From assembly GCF_030410485.1 (NCBI RefSeq), contig NZ_JAUHHC010000008.1, positions 1 to 64,000 of the forward strand: DNA of 64,000 bases. The letters run 5' to 3'. Shown piece by piece: positions 18,361 to 28,238 of this stretch; within the stretch, counting starts at the first letter, position 1, and every line of letters begins with the position of its first letter. The notes under the pieces were generated by a model, which was not told the origin of the DNA, did not search any database, and saw only the letters and a program-made list of their open reading frames with translations. The translations under genes were made by a program, and so were the position numbers. The DNA is from Roseateles violae. Lineage in GTDB: Bacteria; Pseudomonadota; Gammaproteobacteria; Burkholderiales; Burkholderiaceae_C.

Positions 18361-19752
18361 TCAGTGCGCAGCGGCCTCCTCGATGCGTCGTGCGGCCGCC
18401 ACCGTCCTCGCGAAGGTGGACTCGCTGGCTCTCAGCAGCGTGGCGCTGAGCAGCAAGGCCGGCACCGAGACGCTGATCGCCGCGATCAGGATGCTGCGCG
18501 GCGAATCGCCGAGGCCGTCCGACACCAGCCCGACGACCGGCGCCGCGATCGCGCCGAAGATCAGCGAGCAGACACTCTGGATCGAGATCAGGCGCCCGCG
18601 CAATTGGGCCGGTGCCATGTTCTGGATGGCGGTCGGATACATCATGCCGGCCGCGCCGGTCAGCATGCCGGTCAGCGTCGAGATGACGTACAGCGGTTCC
18701 ACCGTGTCGATGAACAGCAGCGAGAGATTCGCGAGGGCCGCCACGAGGTATGACAGCCAGAGCGCGCGCACTGGCAGGGCTTCGCCATGGCGCTCGCCGA
18801 AGCGGCGCGCAACGTAGATGCTCAGCAGGAAGGCCAGACCGGTCGACAACAGTGTGAGTGGGCCGACGATCGAGCCGATCTGCTCCGCGGTCCGGTGGTA
18901 CACGCGCATCAGGATCACGCTGACCCAGGCGCCCATCGAGCCGAAGCCCAGCGTGGCCGTCGCGATGCCGAGCTGGAAGAACACCACCGTTCTGAAGTTC
19001 TCGCGGATGAAGGGCAGCAGGCGCACCGACGCGTGCTCGTCCGGCTGGGCCGCGGCAACTGCAGCAGCCGGCGTCGAATCCGCGGTGCGCTTGCGCAGCC
19101 TCACGGTCGCGATCAGCAGCAGCATCAAGGGCGCGGGCAACGCCGCGCCCAGCAGGCTCAGCCGCCAGCCGTCCCAGGCCTGCAGGGCCGCCGGCAGCAG
19201 CGGGCGCACTGCATCGACATGGGCGACCAACTGGCCGCTGATCGCCAGCGCAAGACCGCCGGCGGAGGCCGCGGCGATCGCGAAGATCGAATTCGCGAGC
19301 TGGCGTCGCTTGACCGGAAACAGATCCGGGATCATCGAGAAGACGACGGGCACCAGACCCGCCTCGCCGGCGCCGACCATCGCGCTGGCGATGAAGAGCT
19401 GCTCGAAGGTTTGCGACAGCGCGCAAGCCACCACCGCCAGGCTCCAGACGATCACGCAGCCGCCGAGCACGACGCGCCGGTCGAAGCGGTCGGACAGCCA
19501 GCCCAGCGGGTAGGACGCGAGACTGGCGAACAGCGCGATGCCGGTGCCCTGCAGCAGGCCGAGCTGGAAGTCCGAAATCGAGAGGCGGGTCTTGATCGGC
19601 TCGGCCAGCAGCACAAAGATGGTGCGATCGACGAAGGCGAACAGCGTCACCATGGTCAACACGAAGAGCGCGTACCACGCGGCCTTGGGGGTGGACTCGA
19701 GCGCAGCGGGCGGGCTGGCGTCGAACGGCGCGGTTGGGGTGGCGACGGACAT
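18361..19752 (-). CDS. MFS transporter (spinster-like)
   Basis: A 463-residue inner-membrane protein with about 12 hydrophobic segments. It has the MFS signature GWLSDRFDRR in the loop between TM2 and TM3 and the motif FVDRTIFVLLAEPIK in TM1, as in spinster-type carriers. It probably moves the degradation product or peptide that enters through the adjacent TonB receptor. It is read alone on the minus strand, with regulon site 3 about 143 bp upstream and the AraC gene behind it. Confidence 0.88.
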   Translation of the reverse strand: MSVATPTAPFDASPPAALESTPKAAWYALFVLTMVTLFAFVDRTIFVLLAEPIKTRLSISDFQLGLLQGTGIALFASLASYPLGWLSDRFDRRVVLGGCVIVWSLAVVACALSQTFEQLFIASAMVGAGEAGLVPVVFSMIPDLFPVKRRQLANSIFAIAAASAGGLALAISGQLVAHVDAVRPLLPAALQAWDGWRLSLLGAALPAPLMLLLIATVRLRKRTADSTPAAAVAAAQPDEHASVRLLPFIRENFRTVVFFQLGIATATLGFGSMGAWVSVILMRVYHRTAEQIGSIVGPLTLLSTGLAFLLSIYVARRFGERHGEALPVRALWLSYLVAALANLSLLFIDTVEPLYVISTLTGMLTGAAGMMYPTAIQNMAPAQLRGRLISIQSVCSLIFGAIAAPVVGLVSDGLGDSPRSILIAAISVSVPALLLSATLLRASESTFARTVAAARRIEEAAAH

Positions 19753-19894
19753 GTCTTCTCTCGTTGGGTTGGGCTTGGCGCGAGCACCGAGCGCGTGATG
19801 TTGTGCAGGGCGGCCGCGACTCGGGCGGATGAACGCAAGAATCGGGCTGACGACAGCCTACGAGCGGCGCGAGGACCGGCATTGGCGCCCTGCA

Positions 19895-19914
19895 CTTAAA
19901 ACGTATGCGATTGC
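19895..19914 (-). promoter_or_regulatory. Shared operator-like motif, site 3
   Basis: On the minus strand GCAATCGCATACGTTTTAAG lies about 143 bp upstream of the MFS gene. Its first 16 bases match site 4 at 15 positions, and TCGCATAnGTTTT matches sites 1 and 2. Confidence 0.6.
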
Positions 19915-19948
19915 ACTGGCCCGCTGGAAAACCCGCAGAGCCACCGGC

Positions 19949-21052
19949 TCAGCTCAGATCGAGCTCCAGACTGATGGGGGCGCGATGCCTTCGGTAGCCG
20001 CGCGGCGAGTCGCCCACATGGGCGGTGAAGGCGGCCGAGAAGTTGCTCTGGTGGGCATAGCCGACGCGGTCGGCAATCTCGGCGACGCTGAGCTTGCCTT
20101 CGAGCAGCAGCTGCTGGGCCTCGCGCATGCGGCGCTCCAGGCAATACTGCGCCATCGTCATGCCAAACACGCCCTTGAACGAGGCCTGGAGCTTGTTGGC
20201 GTTGGTACCCAGGTCCTTTGCCAACACGTCGAAGCGCGGCGGTTGGCGGTAGTCCTTACTGAGCCTTTCGAGCGCCAACTGGGCCAGATCGGCGTCGCGC
20301 CAGCGCATGACGCCCCGGCCCTTGGACTGGACGCCCGGATCGCGCTTGACGGCATCCAGCGCATAAGCGACCAGTTCGGCCAGGCGGCCGGCGTACTGAA
20401 GCGCACGCATCTCGCCTTCGAGCGTCGTGTCTATCGTGTCCGCTACCAGATTCGCCACGCGGTGGTCCAGCGGCAAGGCGATGATGCGGCCCGGCGAACC
20501 TTCGCCCAGCGTGGCGGCCCGCAGCAGCGGCGGCAGATCCTGCGGCGACAGCTCGAAGATCTCGGACAGCGCGGACGGAGGGAAGATGCCGAGGATGCCT
20601 TGCTGACGGCAGCCGCCCCGCCCGTCGATGGTCAGCTTGACCCCCTTGGGCAGGCACACCATGGTCAGCTCCGGACGATTGAAGACCATCGGCGCCATGC
20701 CTTCGACCCGATAGATGGTGTCGCAGCAAAGGGTGGCGCGCAGAAAGATCAGCGCCTCGTCGGCGTCGGTGACGCGGCGGCGCAGCGTCGGCAGCACGCA
20801 GTTGTTGACGCTGATCTCCACGCCGCCGTCATAGCGGCAAATATCGGTGGAGCCGCTCCCCCCGATGCCACCGAAGAAGACACGAACGCCCCGCCGGGCA
20901 AAGCGCTTGAAGACCCCTCGTTCGGCGCCGGCCAGGTAGGCCGGGTCGTCAAAATCGAGTTGCTCGAGCATCTCGGAAAAGCGCTCGGTGCCATCGGGTT
21001 GCACCAACTGGTCCCACCATGAGAGCGGGCGGCCTGTCGCCTTGGTCTTCAT
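19949..21052 (-). CDS. AraC family transcriptional regulator
   Basis: A 367-residue regulator. The C-terminal third holds two helix-turn-helix units: FDVLAKDLGTNANKLQASFK, and LSVAEIADRVGYAHQSNFSAAF followed by SPRGYRR. The N-terminal two-thirds resemble the sensor part of PchR-type AraC proteins. The start at 21052 (MKTKATG) is preferred; a 50-residue upstream extension is low quality and crosses the operator. It is the only regulator visible in the 36-kb catabolic region. Regulon site 4 lies immediately in front of its start codon, suggesting autoregulation. That it controls the other motif-bearing promoters is inference. Confidence 0.9.
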   Translation of the reverse strand: MKTKATGRPLSWWDQLVQPDGTERFSEMLEQLDFDDPAYLAGAERGVFKRFARRGVRVFFGGIGGSGSTDICRYDGGVEISVNNCVLPTLRRRVTDADEALIFLRATLCCDTIYRVEGMAPMVFNRPELTMVCLPKGVKLTIDGRGGCRQQGILGIFPPSALSEIFELSPQDLPPLLRAATLGEGSPGRIIALPLDHRVANLVADTIDTTLEGEMRALQYAGRLAELVAYALDAVKRDPGVQSKGRGVMRWRDADLAQLALERLSKDYRQPPRFDVLAKDLGTNANKLQASFKGVFGMTMAQYCLERRMREAQQLLLEGKLSVAEIADRVGYAHQSNFSAAFTAHVGDSPRGYRRHRAPISLELDLS

Positions 21053-21060
21053 ATCGATTT

Positions 21061-21080
21061 CGCAAAATGTATGCGATTGC
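21061..21080 (-). promoter_or_regulatory. Shared operator-like motif, site 4
   Basis: On the minus strand GCAATCGCATACATTTTGCG ends eight bases before the AraC start codon, and lies about 107 bp upstream of the divergent M24 gene. Fifteen of its first 16 bases match site 3. It could serve the M24 operon, repress araC, or both. Confidence 0.6.
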
Positions 21081-21186
21081 CTCGGGCTGGACTGTACTAC
21101 TGTTCTCCTGCGGCTTCGTGCGATCTCATAAAAATCGATGGTGAGCGGCCATTGCCGCCTTGTCGACGGTCGATAGAGTCGATCGC

Positions 21187-23001
21187 ATGCCCAATCCCGC
21201 AAGCCCCTCGCGATCGAATCCGTCCACTGCCGCCGAGCGGCTGCAAAGCCTGCGCACCTTGATGCGCGAGCGGGGTGCCAGCGGTGTCGTGGTGCCGATC
21301 AGCGACGAGCACATGAGCGAATACGTGCCGGAGCATGCGCAGCGGCTGCGCTGGTTGACCGGTTTTAGAGGTTCGGCGGCGACCGCCGTCGTGTTGGAAG
21401 ACGCGGCGGCAATCTTCACCGACGGCCGCTATGTCGAGCAGGTCGGCCGGGAGGTCGACAGCGCGCTGTATGACTGCCTGCTGTCGCCCCGGCACGATTT
21501 CTCCGACTGGTTGAACCGCCATGCGCCCGATGGCTCGACCGTGCTGTTCGATCCCTGGCTGCACTCGCAGGTATGGCTCAGCGCGATGCAGTCGCGCCTG
21601 CAGCGCGGGGTGCTGCTGCGCCCCTGCACATCGAACCTCGTTGATGCGCTCTGGACCGACAGGCCTGAAATGTCGGCCGCCGCCGTTGCGCCGCATCCGC
21701 TGCAGTATGCGGGCCAAAGCTCGCAAGCGAAGCGGGAGGCAATCGCCCAGGCGATGCGTCAGCAGGGCCTCGACGCGACGGTTATCACCGCCCTGGACTC
21801 GGTGGCCTGGCTGTTCAATATCCGCGGCAGCGACGTGGCCCACACGCCGGTGGTTCGCGCATTCGCTCTGCTGCATGCCGACGCGACGGCGACGCTGTTC
21901 GTCGATCGGGCCAAGAGCTCGCCCGAACTGCTGTCCCATCTCGGGCCCGGCGTCAGCATGCTCGATTACGAGGCCCTGGTCGCCAGCCTGGCCGCACTTG
22001 CGCGCAAGCGCGTTTCGGCGAGCCCCAGCGGATGCTCGGTCGCCATCTTCGACGCCTTGAAGCTTGCCGAGATCGTCTGGCAACGCGATCCCTGCGAAAG
22101 ACCGCGTGCCGCCAAGAACGAGGCCGAGATCATCGGCATGAGGCAGGCCCATCGTCGCGACGGCGTGGCGCTGGTGAGGTTCTACCACTGGCTGGAGGAG
22201 GCCGTCGCTGCCGGCACCGTGACCGAGATCGAGGCCTCCGAAAAGCTGCTGGCGCTGCGCGCCGAGGCGCCGGAGTTTCGCGATCTCAGCTTTCCGACCA
22301 TTTCGGCGGCGGGACCCAGCGGCGCATTCGCCCATTACTGCGCCAAGCCCGGACAGGAGCGCAGCCTGGCTCGCGGCGAGCTGTACCTGCTGGATTCCGG
22401 CGCCCAGTATCCCGATGGCACGACCGATGTCACGCGCACGGTGGCGATCGGCGAGCCGAGCGAGGAGATGCGCCTGCGTTTCACCGAGGTGCTGAAGGGC
22501 CATATCGCGATCGCCTGCTGCAGGCTGCCGCCGGGGACGACAGGCGGGCAGGTCGATGCGCTGGCGCGCCAGTTCCTGTGGCAGTCGGGCATCGACTATG
22601 CCACCGGCACCGGTCACGGCGTCGGCAGCTTCCTGTCGGTTCACGAGGGCCCGGTCTTCATCGGCCGGGACGGCGGTACCCGTCCGGTGGACGAGCCCTT
22701 CATCGGGGGCCTGGTGATCTCCAACGAGCCCGGCTACTACAAGCACGGCCATTACGGGATCCGCACCGAGAACCTGTATCTGACCGTGGCTTGCCAAGGC
22801 CAGGATGGCCGCGAGGGCTGGCTCGCCTTCGAGCCGCTGACGCTGGTGCCTATCGATCGCCGCCTCATCCGATCGGAAGAACTGAGCCGCCGCGAAAGAA
22901 GCTGGATCGACAACTATCACCGCAGCGTCTTCGGCCAGCTGGCCCCGCTGCTCCCCACAGCGACGGCACGCTGGCTCGAACAGGCCTGCCGGCCGCTCTG
23001 A
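21187..23001 (+). CDS. Xaa-Pro aminopeptidase (M24B, long form)
   Basis: A 604-residue three-domain aminopeptidase P. Two creatinase-like N-terminal domains are followed by the pita-bread catalytic domain. The five metal ligands are visible in LDSGAQYPDGTTDVTRT (two Asp), GTGHGVGSFLSVHEGP (His), NEPGYY (Glu) and GIRTEN (Glu). The enzyme removes the N-terminal residue in front of proline. No signal peptide is seen, so it is cytoplasmic. The ATG at 21187 is preferred over a TTG at 21160. It begins an operon with a FAD oxidoreductase and an AceE-type gene and is divergent from araC, with regulon site 4 between them. Confidence 0.95.
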   Translation: MPNPASPSRSNPSTAAERLQSLRTLMRERGASGVVVPISDEHMSEYVPEHAQRLRWLTGFRGSAATAVVLEDAAAIFTDGRYVEQVGREVDSALYDCLLSPRHDFSDWLNRHAPDGSTVLFDPWLHSQVWLSAMQSRLQRGVLLRPCTSNLVDALWTDRPEMSAAAVAPHPLQYAGQSSQAKREAIAQAMRQQGLDATVITALDSVAWLFNIRGSDVAHTPVVRAFALLHADATATLFVDRAKSSPELLSHLGPGVSMLDYEALVASLAALARKRVSASPSGCSVAIFDALKLAEIVWQRDPCERPRAAKNEAEIIGMRQAHRRDGVALVRFYHWLEEAVAAGTVTEIEASEKLLALRAEAPEFRDLSFPTISAAGPSGAFAHYCAKPGQERSLARGELYLLDSGAQYPDGTTDVTRTVAIGEPSEEMRLRFTEVLKGHIAIACCRLPPGTTGGQVDALARQFLWQSGIDYATGTGHGVGSFLSVHEGPVFIGRDGGTRPVDEPFIGGLVISNEPGYYKHGHYGIRTENLYLTVACQGQDGREGWLAFEPLTLVPIDRRLIRSEELSRRERSWIDNYHRSVFGQLAPLLPTATARWLEQACRPL

Positions 23002-23046
23002 GGCCTGACGCTGGCGCTGGCGCTCACGCAAACACGCTTGGATCCC

Positions 23047-24186
23047 ATGACAAACACCTCAGACGTAATCATTCTCGGTGCCGGCATGGCCGGCGCCTCG
23101 CTGGCCGCCGAGCTGTCGACCCGCTGCAAGGTCACCCTGCTCGAGCTGGAAGACCAGCCCGGCCGGCATGCGACCGGCCGATCGGCGGCCATGTTTTTCG
23201 CGAGCTACGGCAACGCGACGATACGCGGTCTGACCCGCGCCAGCCGCAGCTTCCTGGAGACGCCGCCCGAGGGCTTCGTCGATGTGCCGCTGATGATTCA
23301 TCGGCCCTGCCTGATCGTGGCGGGCCAGCAGGGGCTGCAACAGCTGGATCAGCTCGGCAGCGCCCCGGACACCCGGCATATGCGTCGCCTCGATGCCGAC
23401 GAGACGCTGCAACAGCTGCCCATCCTGAACCGGGAATGGGTGGCGGGATCGATGCTGGAAGAGGACTGCTTCGACCTCGAGGTGGCGGCCCTGCACCAGA
23501 GCTATTTGCGGGTGGCCAGGCGCAAGGGCGTGGCCATCGTCCTGGGCGCTCGCGAGACCCGGCTCGAGCGCAAGCCGGGCTGCTGGAGCGTGAGCTCGCG
23601 CGCCGGCGTTCACGAGGCGCCCCTGCTGATCAATGCCGCCGGTGCCTGGGCCGACGAGGTCGCCCGAGCGGCGGGCGTCGCGCCCGTCGGGCTGGTGCCC
23701 AAGCGGCGCACGGCCTTCATGATCCCCGCCCCAAAGGGCCACGACATCACGCACTGGCCGGCCGTCGTCGATGCGTCCGAGCAGTTCTACTTCAAGCCCG
23801 ATGCCGGGCAGCTGCTGGTGTCGCCGGCCAACGAGGACCCGATGGCGCCTTGCGATGCCGCGCCCGACGAGATGGACATCGCGCTGGCCGTCGATCGCTT
23901 CGAGCGGGCGACGACGCTGCAGGTCACGAAGGTGACGACGCCCTGGGCCGGCCTGCGGAGCTTCGTGGCGGACAAGTCGCCGGTGCTGGGCTTCGACGCC
24001 GGCGCCGACGGCTTCTTCTGGCTGGCCGGCCAGGGCGGCTACGGCATCCAGACCGCCCCCGCGATGGCGCGCACCGCCGCGGCCCTGGTGCTGGGCGAAG
24101 ACATCCCGGCCGACATCCGCGCCCAGGGCGTCAGCCGGGAAGCGTTTTCGCCGGATCGGCCGGGCCTGGCGCGCGCGGCCCGCTAG
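23047..24186 (+). CDS. FAD-dependent oxidoreductase (D-amino-acid dehydrogenase/DAO family)
   Basis: A 379-residue DAO-fold flavoprotein. The Rossmann FAD motif is VIILGAGMAGASLAAEL, with ATGRSAAM behind it and the C-terminal GQGGYGIQTAPAM. Such enzymes oxidise D-amino acids, glycine, sarcosine or cyclic imino acids to the imine. It sits 45 bp after the Xaa-Pro aminopeptidase gene. It may oxidise an amino or imino acid released there, possibly a D-residue. It is only distantly related to the second DAO-family gene at 34933. A TTG nine bases earlier is a less likely start. Confidence 0.88.
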   Translation: MTNTSDVIILGAGMAGASLAAELSTRCKVTLLELEDQPGRHATGRSAAMFFASYGNATIRGLTRASRSFLETPPEGFVDVPLMIHRPCLIVAGQQGLQQLDQLGSAPDTRHMRRLDADETLQQLPILNREWVAGSMLEEDCFDLEVAALHQSYLRVARRKGVAIVLGARETRLERKPGCWSVSSRAGVHEAPLLINAAGAWADEVARAAGVAPVGLVPKRRTAFMIPAPKGHDITHWPAVVDASEQFYFKPDAGQLLVSPANEDPMAPCDAAPDEMDIALAVDRFERATTLQVTKVTTPWAGLRSFVADKSPVLGFDAGADGFFWLAGQGGYGIQTAPAMARTAAALVLGEDIPADIRAQGVSREAFSPDRPGLARAAR

Positions 24187-24204
24187 CCGGCGACGGTAAC
24201 GAGC

Positions 24205-26895
24205 ATGGACAGCGCCTCGCCTTCTCTTCTTGCCGCGCCCGTCGACGAGGACCCGCAGGAAACAGCCGAGTGGCTCGCGGCCCTGGACTCCGTGCTCGCC
24301 GCCGCGGGCCCATCCCGGCTGCGCTACCTGCTTGATCGCCTCGCAGAGCGGGCCAAGACGCCGGCGATCGCCTGGACGCCCGGTGCCGGCACGCCGTACC
24401 TCAATTCCATCGGCATCGATCAGCAGGCGCCATTTCCCGGCGAGCTGGCGATCGAGGAGCGGCTGGCTTCGATCATGCGCTGGAATGCGCTGGCCATGGT
24501 GGTGCGGGCCAACCAGGCCTATGGAGAACTGGGCGGCCATATCGCCAGCTATGCGAGCGCCGCGGACCTGTTCGAGGTCGGCTTCAACCACTTTTTTCGC
24601 GGCGGCGACGACGGCCCCGGTTCCGACCTGGTGTTCTTCCAGCCGCACTCCGCGCCCGGCGTCTATGCGCGGGCCTTCCTGGAAGGGCGGCTGAGCGAGC
24701 AGCAGCTGTCCCATTACCGCCAGGAACTGGCCGCCAGGCGTGTTGGCAGCTCGGGGCTCTCGAGCTATCCCCATCCCTGGCTGATGCCCGGGTTCTGGCA
24801 GTTCCCGACCGGCTCGATGGGGCTGGGGCCGATCTCGTCCATCCATCAGGCGCGCTTCATGCGGTATCTGGAGCACCGCGGCCTGAAGGACAACGCGCGA
24901 CGCAAGGTCTGGGGCGTCTTTGGCGACGGCGAGATGGACGAGCCCGAGAGCACCAGCGCGCTGACGCTGGCGGCGCGCGAGCGGCTGGACAATCTGGTCT
25001 GGGTCGTCAACTGCAATCTGCAGCGCCTGGACGGCCCGGTGCGCGGCAACGGCCGCATCGTGGACGAGCTCGAGACCCTGTTCGCCGGCGCCGGCTGGCG
25101 CGTGATCAAGCTGCTGTGGGGCAGCGACTGGGACGGTCTGCTCGCCCGCGACGACAGTGGCGCGCTGCAGCAGGCCTTCGGCGAGCTGGTCGACGGGCAG
25201 TTGCAGACCTTCGCGGCCAAGGACGGCGCCTACAACCGCCAGTTCTTCTTCGGCCGCGACGAAGGGCTGAAGAGCTTGGTCGAAGGGCTGAGCGATCAGC
25301 AGATCGACCTGCTCAAGCGCGGCGGTCACGATCTGGTGAAGATCCATGCCGCCTATCTCGCCGCCGCGTCGACGACGGGCCGGCCGACCGTGATCCTCGC
25401 ACAGACCAAGAAGGGCTATGGCATGGGCACGGCGGGCCAGGGCCGCATGACCACGCACCAGCAGAAGAAGCTCGAGCGCGAGGACCTGCTGGCCTTCCGC
25501 GACCGCTTCGCACTGCCGCTGGACGACGAGCAGGTGGCGTCGCTGCAGTTCTACAAGCCGGCCGAAGACAGCCCCGAGATGCAGTACCTGCGCCAGCGCC
25601 GGGCGGCCCTGGGCGGCTGCCTGCCGCAGCGCAGTGCCGCCGCCGGGCCGCTGGCCGTGCCGGCGATCGAGCGCTATGCCGCCTTTGCGATCAACGCGCA
25701 AGGCAAGGAGATGAGCACGACCATGGCCTTCGTGCGCATGCTCACCGGCCTGCTCAAGGACGGCGAGCTCGGGCCGCGCGTCGTGCCCATCGTCGCCGAC
25801 GAGGCGCGCACCTTCGGCATGGCCAATCTCTTCAAGCAGGTGGGCATCTACTCCGCCGTCGGCCAGACCTACGAGCCCGAGGACATCGGCTCGATGCTGA
25901 GCTACCGGGAGGCGCGCGACGGCCAGATTCTCGAGGAAGGCATCAGCGAGGCGGGCGCGCTGAGCAGCTGGACCGCCGCCGCCACCAGCTATTCGGTGCA
26001 CGGGCTGGCGATGCTGCCCTTCTACATCTACTACTCGATGTTCGGCTTCCAGCGCGTCGGCGATCTGATCTGGGCCGCCGCCGACCAGCGCGCGCGCGGC
26101 TTCCTGCTCGGCGCCACCTCGGGGCGCACGACCCTGGGTGGCGAAGGGCTGCAGCACCAGGACGGCTCCAGCGTCGTACAGGCGGCGATGGTGCCGAGCT
26201 GCCGCGTCTACGACCCCTGCTTTGCCGGCGAGCTGGCCGTCATCCTCGATCACGGGGCGCGCCAGATGCTGGAGTCGCAGGACGATGTCTTCTACTACAT
26301 CACCTTGATGAACGAGAGCTACGCGCAGCCGAGCCTCGCGCCGGAGCTGCACGAGTCGGTGATCAAGGGCTTGTACCGCCTCGACCGGCTGGAGGCGCCG
26401 GGGCCGCGCGTGCGACTGGTCGGCTCGGGCGCCATCCTGCGCGAAGTCATCGAGGCGGCGCGGCAGCTGCGGGACGACTGGGGCGTGGCCGCCGAGGTCT
26501 GGAGCGCCACCAGCTTCAGCGAGCTGGCCCGCGACGCGCGCGAGGTCGAGCGCTGGAACCGCCTGCATCCCGAGGCGGCGCCGCGGCGGAGCCATGTCGC
26601 CAACTGCCTGGACGGCGCGGCGCCGGTGATCGCGGCGAGCGACTATGTGCGCGCCTGGCCGCAACTGATCGCGTCCTATGTAGATGCGCCGCTGACCGTG
26701 CTCGGCACGGACGGCTACGGGCGCAGCGACACCCGCCAGGAACTGCGCGAGTTCTTCGAGGTCAGCCGCACGCACATTGCCATCGCGGCGCTGGCGGCGC
26801 TGCAGCGGCAGGGCCTGATCGACGCGCGGCGCTGCGCCGAGGCGATCGAGCGCTATGCCGTGGCCGCCGAGCAGCCGAGTTCGTGGAGCGTCTGA
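24205..26895 (+). CDS. Pyruvate dehydrogenase E1-type 2-oxoacid dehydrogenase, homodimeric (AceE-like)
   Basis: An 896-residue homodimeric E1 of the AceE type. The TPP site is GDGEMDEPEST running to NCN, and blocks such as GLSSYPHPWLMP, TKKGYGMG, VADEARTFGM and YGRSDTRQELR are typical. It oxidatively decarboxylates pyruvate or a close 2-oxoacid on the lipoyl arm of E2. No aceF or lpd accompanies it, so it would have to borrow E2/E3 from elsewhere. Related stand-alone copies (MdeB-type) act on 2-oxobutyrate. It is last in the M24-DAO-E1 operon, 18 bp after the DAO gene. Whether it is the housekeeping copy cannot be seen, but its context suggests a catabolic paralogue. Confidence 0.9.
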   Translation: MDSASPSLLAAPVDEDPQETAEWLAALDSVLAAAGPSRLRYLLDRLAERAKTPAIAWTPGAGTPYLNSIGIDQQAPFPGELAIEERLASIMRWNALAMVVRANQAYGELGGHIASYASAADLFEVGFNHFFRGGDDGPGSDLVFFQPHSAPGVYARAFLEGRLSEQQLSHYRQELAARRVGSSGLSSYPHPWLMPGFWQFPTGSMGLGPISSIHQARFMRYLEHRGLKDNARRKVWGVFGDGEMDEPESTSALTLAARERLDNLVWVVNCNLQRLDGPVRGNGRIVDELETLFAGAGWRVIKLLWGSDWDGLLARDDSGALQQAFGELVDGQLQTFAAKDGAYNRQFFFGRDEGLKSLVEGLSDQQIDLLKRGGHDLVKIHAAYLAAASTTGRPTVILAQTKKGYGMGTAGQGRMTTHQQKKLEREDLLAFRDRFALPLDDEQVASLQFYKPAEDSPEMQYLRQRRAALGGCLPQRSAAAGPLAVPAIERYAAFAINAQGKEMSTTMAFVRMLTGLLKDGELGPRVVPIVADEARTFGMANLFKQVGIYSAVGQTYEPEDIGSMLSYREARDGQILEEGISEAGALSSWTAAATSYSVHGLAMLPFYIYYSMFGFQRVGDLIWAAADQRARGFLLGATSGRTTLGGEGLQHQDGSSVVQAAMVPSCRVYDPCFAGELAVILDHGARQMLESQDDVFYYITLMNESYAQPSLAPELHESVIKGLYRLDRLEAPGPRVRLVGSGAILREVIEAARQLRDDWGVAAEVWSATSFSELARDAREVERWNRLHPEAAPRRSHVANCLDGAAPVIAASDYVRAWPQLIASYVDAPLTVLGTDGYGRSDTRQELREFFEVSRTHIAIAALAALQRQGLIDARRCAEAIERYAVAAEQPSSWSV

Positions 26896-27027
26896 GCCAA
26901 GGCTAGCGGTTCGACGGGGCCGGACGCCGTCGAGAAGACGGCCCGCGCCCGGTTCTGCGGATGGCCGGCCGCCTCGTCGAGGCGAAAGTGCCGGAGACAC
27001 GCAGGCACCGGCAATGGCCGCATCCCC

Positions 27028-28230
27028 TCAGCGCTGCCGGGAGGAGTTGCCGTCGCCGAGAAAGCGCTCGGCCAGGCAGACCCAGTAGGCACCGCCGATG
27101 GCCACGTTGTGGTCGTCGAAGTCGTAGCCGGGATGGTGCACCATGCACGAGCCCGGGCGATCGCCGTTGCCGATGAAGAGGTAGCTGCCGGGCACCCGCT
27201 CGAGCATGAAGGCGAAGTCCTCGCTGCCCGGCAGCGCCGCCCCTTGCAGCTCGACGGACTCGGCGCCGAGCAACGCGATCCCCACCTCGCGCGCAAGCTG
27301 CGTCTCCTCGGCCGTGTTGACCAGCACCGAGTAGCCGGGGCGCCAGTCGATGGCGGCCTTCACTTCGTAGCTCTCGGCCTGGGCCTGCACCAGTGCCAAC
27401 ACCCGCTCGCGCAATCGCTCACGCACCGCGCGGTCGAGCGCCCGTACGCTGATCTCCAGCTGCGCCTGCTGCGGTATCACGTTGTTGGCACGGCCCGCGT
27501 TGAGCGCGCCCACCGTCACCACTGCCATTTGCAGCGGATCGATATTGCGCGAGACGATGGTCTGCAAGGCCATCACGATGCTGGCGGCGGCCACCAGCGG
27601 GTCGGTCGCCTTGTGCGGCATCGCGCCATGGCCGCCGACGCCGGTGAGCGTGACGCTGGCGTAGTCCGACGAAGCACCGGTCGCGCCCTCGCGAAACACA
27701 AGACGTCCGCTGGGCAAGCCCGGCAGGTTGTGCATCGCGAAGACGGCGTCGCAGGGGTATTTGTCGAACAGGCCATCGTCCATCATGCGAAGCGCGCCGC
27801 CGCCAGCCTCTTCCGCGGGCTGGAAGATCAGGTTCAACGTGCCCTCGAAACGGCCTTCGCGTGCCAGGTATTCAGCGGCCGCAAGCAGCATCGCGGTATG
27901 GCCGTCGTGGCCGCAGGCGTGCATCACGCCGGCATGGCAGCTCGCGTGCGGCACGCCGCTGGTCTCGTCGATCGGCAGCGCGTCCATGTCGGCGCGGAGG
28001 CCGAGCCGGCGGTGACCGTGGCCGCGCACCAGCCGCCCGACCACACCCGTTCCGCCGAGTCCTCGCTCGACCTCGTAACCCCAGGCCTGCAGACGCCGGG
28101 CGACGAGCTCGCTGGTGCGGTGCTCATCGAAAGGGAGTTCGGGATAACGATGGATGTCGCGGCGGATCGCGACGAATTCGGAACTGCGCGCGGTCAAGGC
28201 GCGCAGGACTTCGGCCGAACGTGTGCTCAT
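27028..28230 (-). CDS. M20 family amidohydrolase/peptidase
   Basis: A 400-residue M20D-type amidohydrolase (hippuricase/IAA-amino acid hydrolase group). Metal ligands are in LRADMDALP, ACGHDGHTAM, the EEAGGG pair and MHNLPG, with the dimerisation/substrate residues in GGHGAMPH. The family removes N-acyl groups or splits small peptides. The start at 28230 (MSTRSAEVL) is chosen because the longer frame runs 97 low-complexity residues into the upstream alpha/beta hydrolase gene. It follows that gene by eight bases, so the two are cotranscribed, and it is convergent with the AceE-type gene. Confidence 0.9.
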   Translation of the reverse strand: MSTRSAEVLRALTARSSEFVAIRRDIHRYPELPFDEHRTSELVARRLQAWGYEVERGLGGTGVVGRLVRGHGHRRLGLRADMDALPIDETSGVPHASCHAGVMHACGHDGHTAMLLAAAEYLAREGRFEGTLNLIFQPAEEAGGGALRMMDDGLFDKYPCDAVFAMHNLPGLPSGRLVFREGATGASSDYASVTLTGVGGHGAMPHKATDPLVAAASIVMALQTIVSRNIDPLQMAVVTVGALNAGRANNVIPQQAQLEISVRALDRAVRERLRERVLALVQAQAESYEVKAAIDWRPGYSVLVNTAEETQLAREVGIALLGAESVELQGAALPGSEDFAFMLERVPGSYLFIGNGDRPGSCMVHHPGYDFDDHNVAIGGAYWVCLAERFLGDGNSSRQR

Positions 28231-28238
28231 TGCAATGT

